A stretch of 64,000 nucleotides of DNA from Begonia masoniana (Eukaryota > Streptophyta > Magnoliopsida > Cucurbitales > Begoniaceae). Positions within the stretch are counted from its first letter, which is position 1. Every line of letters starts with the position of its first letter. Location: positions 3,276,375 through 3,340,374 of the forward strand of contig CM039502.1 in the NCBI GenBank assembly GCA_022432975.1, read 5' to 3'. This document shows positions 59,125-64,000 of this stretch, in pieces. The notes beneath the pieces are model-generated. The model searched no databases. It was given only the letters and a program-made list of their open reading frames with translations, and was not told where the DNA came from. Position numbers and translations under genes: made by a program.

Positions 59125-60265
59125 TCTGTTTTCACAACTGACACGAATCACTTTCAATGACTGAATTTTAAACTCGATTATAACGTGACATTTAATAATT
59201 ATAAACATTAATTCATATATTTATTTTAAAACTTAAAAGATAAATAAGTGAAAAATATATATTGTTTTATAGTTGAATTTCATATTATTAAAAAAATAGA
59301 TTTAAAAATTTATATTTTCTAGTTTCTCAAGTTTGCTGTAAATTTTGAATATTTATTTATCGAATTAATTATTGTATTTAATTATTATATAAAAAATAAA
59401 TAAATTTATAATTCTTCCAAGTGGTATCCGCCCTCTGGTTGGTCTATATTTCATTAAATTAATTGTTGTTTTAGTTTTAATAAAAATATTCACTTTTTTT
59501 TTCAATTTTCTTCATTGTTGACTTTCTAGAAGAGCAATGATCACTAATTTTAGATTAGAAAGTTACAACAAGTGTTTAATTTTAATAGATGGATAAATAA
59601 AGTTGTGTAATCAAAGACCGATTACTAACATTGAATTTGAATTTCTCCATTTCGACAATGTGTTACGCGTCGCCCAATCACGTGATTGTTCTTTTAGAAC
59701 TCGTAATCGAGTCCACGATTAATTTTTCTTGCTTGATATTAAATTAACTATTAAATATTGTCGTAGAGGAATCTCAAAAACTCTTTTGATGATTAAATTA
59801 AAAAATTCAAACGAAAAAAAAAAAATTATTACATGACTTTTAAAATAAGTGTGTGACATTTGTTACGCGTAAGAATTATCTCGATAATAAAAAGTTAGAT
59901 GAACATGTCTAACTATAATGTTTTTAATGGCATAGTGGATTGGTTGTCTTCAAATTGAAGCAAGTCAACGAGTTCAAGGCACTACAAGAATCGAAAAAAA
60001 ACCATCTTTGTCCGCAGTTGACTTGCAAGTTGCAATTTTTCTCACTTTAGATCTTTTAAATTAAAGAAATCAAATTATCATTTATTTAAATAAAAGTATA
60101 AAAAATAGGAAAAATGAAAAAAAAAACATTTCATTCAAAATACAACTTTTTTTTTAAATAAACATTATTTTTATTAATCTTACTAAAAACTTTTGAATTC
60201 AATATTTTCCATATGCTCACAAATTATCTTCTCCTTGATAAAGACTCAAACTTTTTAATATCTTA
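59125..60265. other. AT-rich intergenic
   Basis: No gene, RNA gene or element ends recognised. Many A/T runs. Confidence 0.5.
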
Positions 60266-60269
60266 ACCA

Positions 60270-61225
60270 GACATAGTTTATATATTAAAAAAAATATAAA
60301 TATCAAATAAAACACACCTACGAAGTTTTTTTCAATTCAAACGCCAAATAATTTTTTCATCAATTCGAACATCGAGTTATAGGGTTTTTTCAATTCAAAC
60401 ACAGAACAATTTTTTCGTCAATTCGAACATTGAAGTATAAGGTTTTTTCAATTCAAACACCGAATAATTTTTTTCATCAATTCAAATATCAAACTATACA
60501 CTGTTAGCAAATAAACCAGTTTAAAAATACCTTAAAAAATTAAATCTATAATTTAACATTCCATTTACTGCATAAAATCAAACTAGTTTGAATTAGGATA
60601 TGCCAAGAATGTTAAGCATTTGACTTTATAATGGTCTGCCCTATAATTGATTTGTATTTTTGCTGTCACTTGGATGCTATTGAAAATTGGTAAAAGATGA
60701 GCTTTAAAGCGGAAGGAAATCGGTTGTCAAAATCACCAACAATAGTATGTGCTCCCTTTGCAACAAGAAAATAAGAACAAGTGGTTTTGTTGTCTACCCG
60801 AATGGGAAAACAATTTGAATAAAAGCAGAGTAATCACAGTTCATTGTAAAGTCAAAAACTTAAGATTCTTTGCATATTTTAATTCAAATTGATTTGATTT
60901 ATTTGAATAAATCGAACGTTCAATTAGAAATTTTATTTTCTGTGGTATTTTCAGACTGATTTGATTTGTTAATAGTACATAGTTTGATGTTTGCATTGAC
61001 GAAAAAAATTGTTTAGTGTTTAAATTGAAAAAACTCCATAGTTCAATGTTCGAATTGACGAAAAAAATTGTTCGGTATTTGAATTGAAAAAAATTCATAG
61101 TTCGATATTCGAATTGACGAAAAAATTATTTAGTGTTTAAATTGAAAAACACCCAATAATTTAGTGTTTTATTTGATCTTTATCCAGGGTAATTAAAAAA
61201 AATCTTCAAACTATGTAGTTAGGAA
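60270..61225. mobile_element. Second foldback-type element with tandem-repeat arms
   Basis: Left arm about 60300-60500 contains three roughly 60-bp units (TTTTTTCAATTCAAAC..., TTTTTTCATCAATTCGAAC). The right arm, about 60970-61175, contains the same units in inverted orientation (GAATTGACGAAAAAA..., GTTTAAATTGAAAAA). ATCAAATAAAACAC at 60303-60316 mirrors GTGTTTTATTTGAT near 61160-61173. An outer CATAGTTT / AAACTATG pair (near 60270 and 61210) may mark the ends. The spacer of about 470 bp has no transposase frame. Confidence 0.65.
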
Positions 61226-61229
61226 CAAA

Positions 61230-61655
61230 CATGCACTTAAATAATGTTCATTAATAAAATCACCTTTAAACTGTACTATTGTTAAAAAAATCGCTTTTCG
61301 GACGCCCGATTTCCTAACACAGGCTTCCTCAAATGGAGTAGTTGAAATGATCTTTGTTTTAGGAGCCCACGACTTAACTGTCGGCACCCACCATAGAAGA
61401 CAGTGGATTTGTGCGAGCGCTCACCATGTATACACGAGCGCTTTTTTATGAACGAATTTTAAATAGAAAATTAGACAACGATGGTTGTTTTGTTAATGAA
61501 GTATAACATAATTTATGACAAATTTATTAATTACTTTTATAAATATATACTTATTGTCAAAATACGCTAGAAAGAAGTATCATTTGAAATACTTAAATTA
61601 TTCAGTTAAATCTGATAAATTAGTATGTAACTATGAGGGATGATATAAGAAAGAG
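61230..61655. other. Intergenic upstream of the WRKY promoter
   Basis: No gene recognised. There is a slightly less AT-rich patch at 61290-61450, without domain-bearing frames. Confidence 0.4.
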
Positions 61656-61661
61656 ATAAGG

Positions 61662-62039
61662 TTGACTATTGAGGCAAGATGAGAAAGTTGAATGATTTGA
61701 CTTTAATAAATAGTTCAGTTGCTTTGCTTCAAGAATTTCAAAAAGTCAACGAGGGATCGATTGTAAAACAACGTGGGAGAAAATCCCTCCACAACTTGAC
61801 GAATCTCCCTCCTCTCTTTCCCACTTTTTGAGTTTTGACTTTTCACCTTCGCACGTGTTTGGCTCTTGTTTTCCCACTTTGCCTTGTTTTTTAGTAGGTC
61901 AACTACCATTTTCAACGACAAATTTAATTAAAGGGTTAATTAAGTTTAAAGGGTATGATTAATTTAAAACACCTTTGATTTTTTTAATTGTGGGTTTCGT
62001 AAAGTTTGAATCTTTTTGTTGTTCAAAAAGCTTTTGACT
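61662..62039. promoter_or_regulatory. W-box cluster upstream of the WRKY gene
   Basis: Six W-boxes (TTGACT or TTGACC) in 380 bp: plus strand at 61662, 61697, 61835 and 62034; minus strand at 61744-61749 and 61897-61902. WRKY factors bind this motif, so auto- or cross-regulation by WRKY proteins is likely. Confidence 0.6.
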
Positions 62040-62140
62040 TTTCATCTTCCCCTTTCTTTTAATATTCCACCACCATTAGTCTCTCCCTCATACGCAAAAC
62101 CCATTTATCTCTGTCTATCTCTCTGCAACGTCAGTCGACA

Positions 62141-63139
62141 ATGGCCGTCGATCTAGCGGTTTTCCCCCGGATGGAGGATCAAGCGGCGGTGCAAGAAGCA
62201 GCGGCCTTAGGATTGAAGAGCATGGAAGAGCTAATCTGTATCTTATCGCATCAAATCAATCAGAGCCGCGTCGATCTCGACCACCTCAATTGCTCTGAAA
62301 TCACCGATTTCACCGTTTCTAAATTCAAGCAAGTCATTTCCATCCTTAACCGAACCGGCCACGCTCGCTTCCGCCGCGGACCGACGCTTCAACACCATCC
62401 CCCTCCCGGCATGGTTCATCCCACAGCTCAACCGGAGAAAGAGCTTCAGAACGATTTTTCATCTGTTTCGCCTCCGATCTCCTCGACGACGTCGTCATTT
62501 CCGTCGTCTTTCGCCGGAGACGGCAGCGTTTCAAACGGGAAACGAGGATCTTGTGTGGCTTTACCTCAGGCTCCGGCGCAATCCGCCGGAAAACCGCCGC
62601 TGTCGTTGGGCAGTCGGAAACGGTGCCAGGATCACGTCGTCTCCTGTGACGCTCCCGGGGACATTTCATCCTCCTGCCGGTGTCATTGCGCTAAAAAAAG
62701 GTATAGATCCCTATCCTTTCACGAACTTAAGCCGGAAAAGAATCTTAACAGTGGAGAGGTTGAAATCTTATTAGATTCATACTGTTCTAGGAAATCGAAG
62801 GTTAAAAGGACCGTCAGGGTTCCGGCGATCAGCTCTAGAATCGCCGATATACCGCCAGATGAGTATTCCTGGAGAAAATACGGCCAAAAGCCGATAAAAG
62901 GGTCGCCGTATCCACGGTGAGCTTTCTTTGCAAAAATAAACAAAGTCAAAGTAAAAGTCAGATCTTGTTAATAACCTTGGTTATGTTAATTGCTATGTAG
63001 AGGGTATTACAAGTGTAGTACCGTGAGAGGCTGTCCAGCTAAGAAACACGTAGAGCGAGCCACAGACGATCCGACCATGCTCATAGTAACTTACGAAGCC
63101 GAGCATCGTCACCCGCAGGCTCAACTGGGGAGCCGGTGA
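62141..63139 (+). CDS. WRKY transcription factor, group IId
   Basis: Three exons: 62141-62700, 62791-62916, 63001-63139 (TGA), giving 274 residues. Starts [21 protein letters not shown], typical of the WRKY7/11/15/17 group. Residues 56-80 contain [14 protein letters not shown] followed by the HARF motif [11 protein letters not shown] (the calmodulin-binding C-motif region of this group). Then [14 protein letters not shown], a Cys-rich basic CRCHCAKKR joined by splicing to [14 protein letters not shown], and the WRKYGQK heptad with a C-x5-C ... H-x-H zinc finger (CSTVRGC ... EHRH). The second intron interrupts the Arg codon after GSPYP, the position conserved in WRKY domains. The first intron (62701-62790) is 90 nt and in frame without stops, so reading through it gives a plausible-looking 304-residue frame; splicing restores the family sequence. 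The protein ends only seven residues after the HRH, a shorter tail than usual. Confidence 0.93.
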
Positions 63140-64000
63140 CAAAAGAGCGTTGAGAAACCGATTAGCAATCATGATGAAGGGACTTTCCGCACTCGAGCGC
63201 AATCAACGTTTGAAGGGTGGAGTGTTTTGATTGAACTGTCATCCGAAATTCATAGACCTGCCGTGACGCTAGAGATGTGAATTGGTCAAACCATTTATGA
63301 GAGTCAGAAGGCCCCCTTGAAGGGAGAATACATGGGCATATACTAGTGACATTAATGTCAAATGTTATAGTTATTTAGACTGTAATTATTCAATTTTTTT
63401 TTTTAATGTAATATAGAGAGAAAAATGTCATTCAATGGACCATATCATCGGGTTTGATGATCCAAGAGCATGTGTTATATCCGAGATGATACATGAAAAG
63501 TCAAGAACGATGTAACCAGGTATCGATTGCGCGACAAATCAAGCGATACTACCGCCATTTGCGAAGGAATGGAAATTAACAAATACAACTAGACACAATA
63601 CACCATATTCATAGTGAAGAACACATGTTATGATCTCAAACCAACAAACTTCTCAAATCTCTTTTAGTAACAAATGCAGTAACAATTCGTGTGAGGTCAC
63701 CAGAAATTCTTTGAACTTGTTGAATCGTTGAATAATTCTTTCAAACTATTGATTAATTCTATTGAATTATTATTCCTCGTTGGTGATTCGTTTTTCACTA
63801 AAATCATTTTCAACTCTCAGTTCGAGGTAAAAACTCTTGTTCTGATACCAAATTCGATACAACTGTATGATTTTTTTTTAAAAAACAAGAAATTAAAAGA
63901 AATATAGGAGAATAATCGTTCGGGAAATAAAAAAAGGAAAACATAATATTGAATATCTCCTAATAATCTTTAAAAAAATCCTAAAGAAGTTATTTAAGAT
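63140..64000. other. 3' flank of the WRKY gene, nothing else recognised
   Basis: Probable 3' UTR followed by AT-rich DNA. No further gene, RNA gene or element recognised up to the window end. Confidence 0.5.

Noticed and set aside
62141..62920. Single 259-residue first coding exon for the WRKY gene
   Set aside because: The segment 62701-62790 has consensus splice ends and its removal restores the conserved KKRKSKVKR sequence of the family, so the exon is split.

Overview
The window looks like AT-rich nuclear DNA of a eudicot plant. The evidence is intron-containing plant gene families (bHLH, At-4/1, F-box/LRR, SMXL, WRKY IId), Ty1/copia and Ty3/gypsy-type LTR elements, foldback/MITE-like repeats, GA/TC microsatellites and a plastid petD fragment. 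I cannot name the species from sequence alone.

Layout. 1-1.85 kb: intergenic DNA with a small tandem duplication. 2.0-3.4 kb: a bHLH35/bHLH27-type transcription factor on the minus strand. 3.4-11.4 kb: gene-free, holding a 2.0 kb LTR-like element with perfect 5-bp target duplications (6280-8293), older repeat debris and one copy of a dispersed repeat. 11.5-15.3 kb: a plus-strand At-4/1-like coiled-coil gene in eight exons. 16.3-33.1 kb: a tandem satellite array of about 17 units of roughly 580 bp, interrupted by four LTR-type insertions (17668-20465, 21202-22227, 22805-23840, 28124-30303). 33.5-38.9 kb: an F-box/LRR gene of three exons whose 3.1 kb second intron carries a decayed plastid petD insertion. 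38.9-46.9 kb: intergenic, with a 645-bp foldback element, another dispersed-repeat copy and a scrambled local duplication. 46.9-50.8 kb: a SMAX1-LIKE gene of the SMXL3/4/5 type. 51.2-57.0 kb: a Ty1/copia element with 5-bp target duplications, a mutilated 5' LTR containing a 45-bp hairpin minisatellite, and a deletion/frameshift between integrase and reverse transcriptase. 57-62 kb: intergenic repeats including a second foldback element. 62.1-63.1 kb: a WRKY group IId gene with two very short introns and a W-box-rich upstream region.

How things fit together. The five host genes are ordinary single plant genes and are not an operon or cluster. Two transcription factors (bHLH, WRKY) and a transcriptional repressor (SMXL) act in the nucleus, and the F-box protein probably serves in an SCF ubiquitin ligase. 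The most unusual content is the repeat landscape: a satellite with conserved palindromes, LTRs that carry fast-evolving internal minisatellites built on a shared motif, and several near-duplicate blocks that differ mainly by single-base indels. That indel pattern, together with one-base frame problems in two genes, suggests part of this sequence carries residual long-read assembly errors.

Limits: all family calls come from remembered family motifs read by eye. No alignment or database search was run. Exon borders rest on splice consensus and reading frame.
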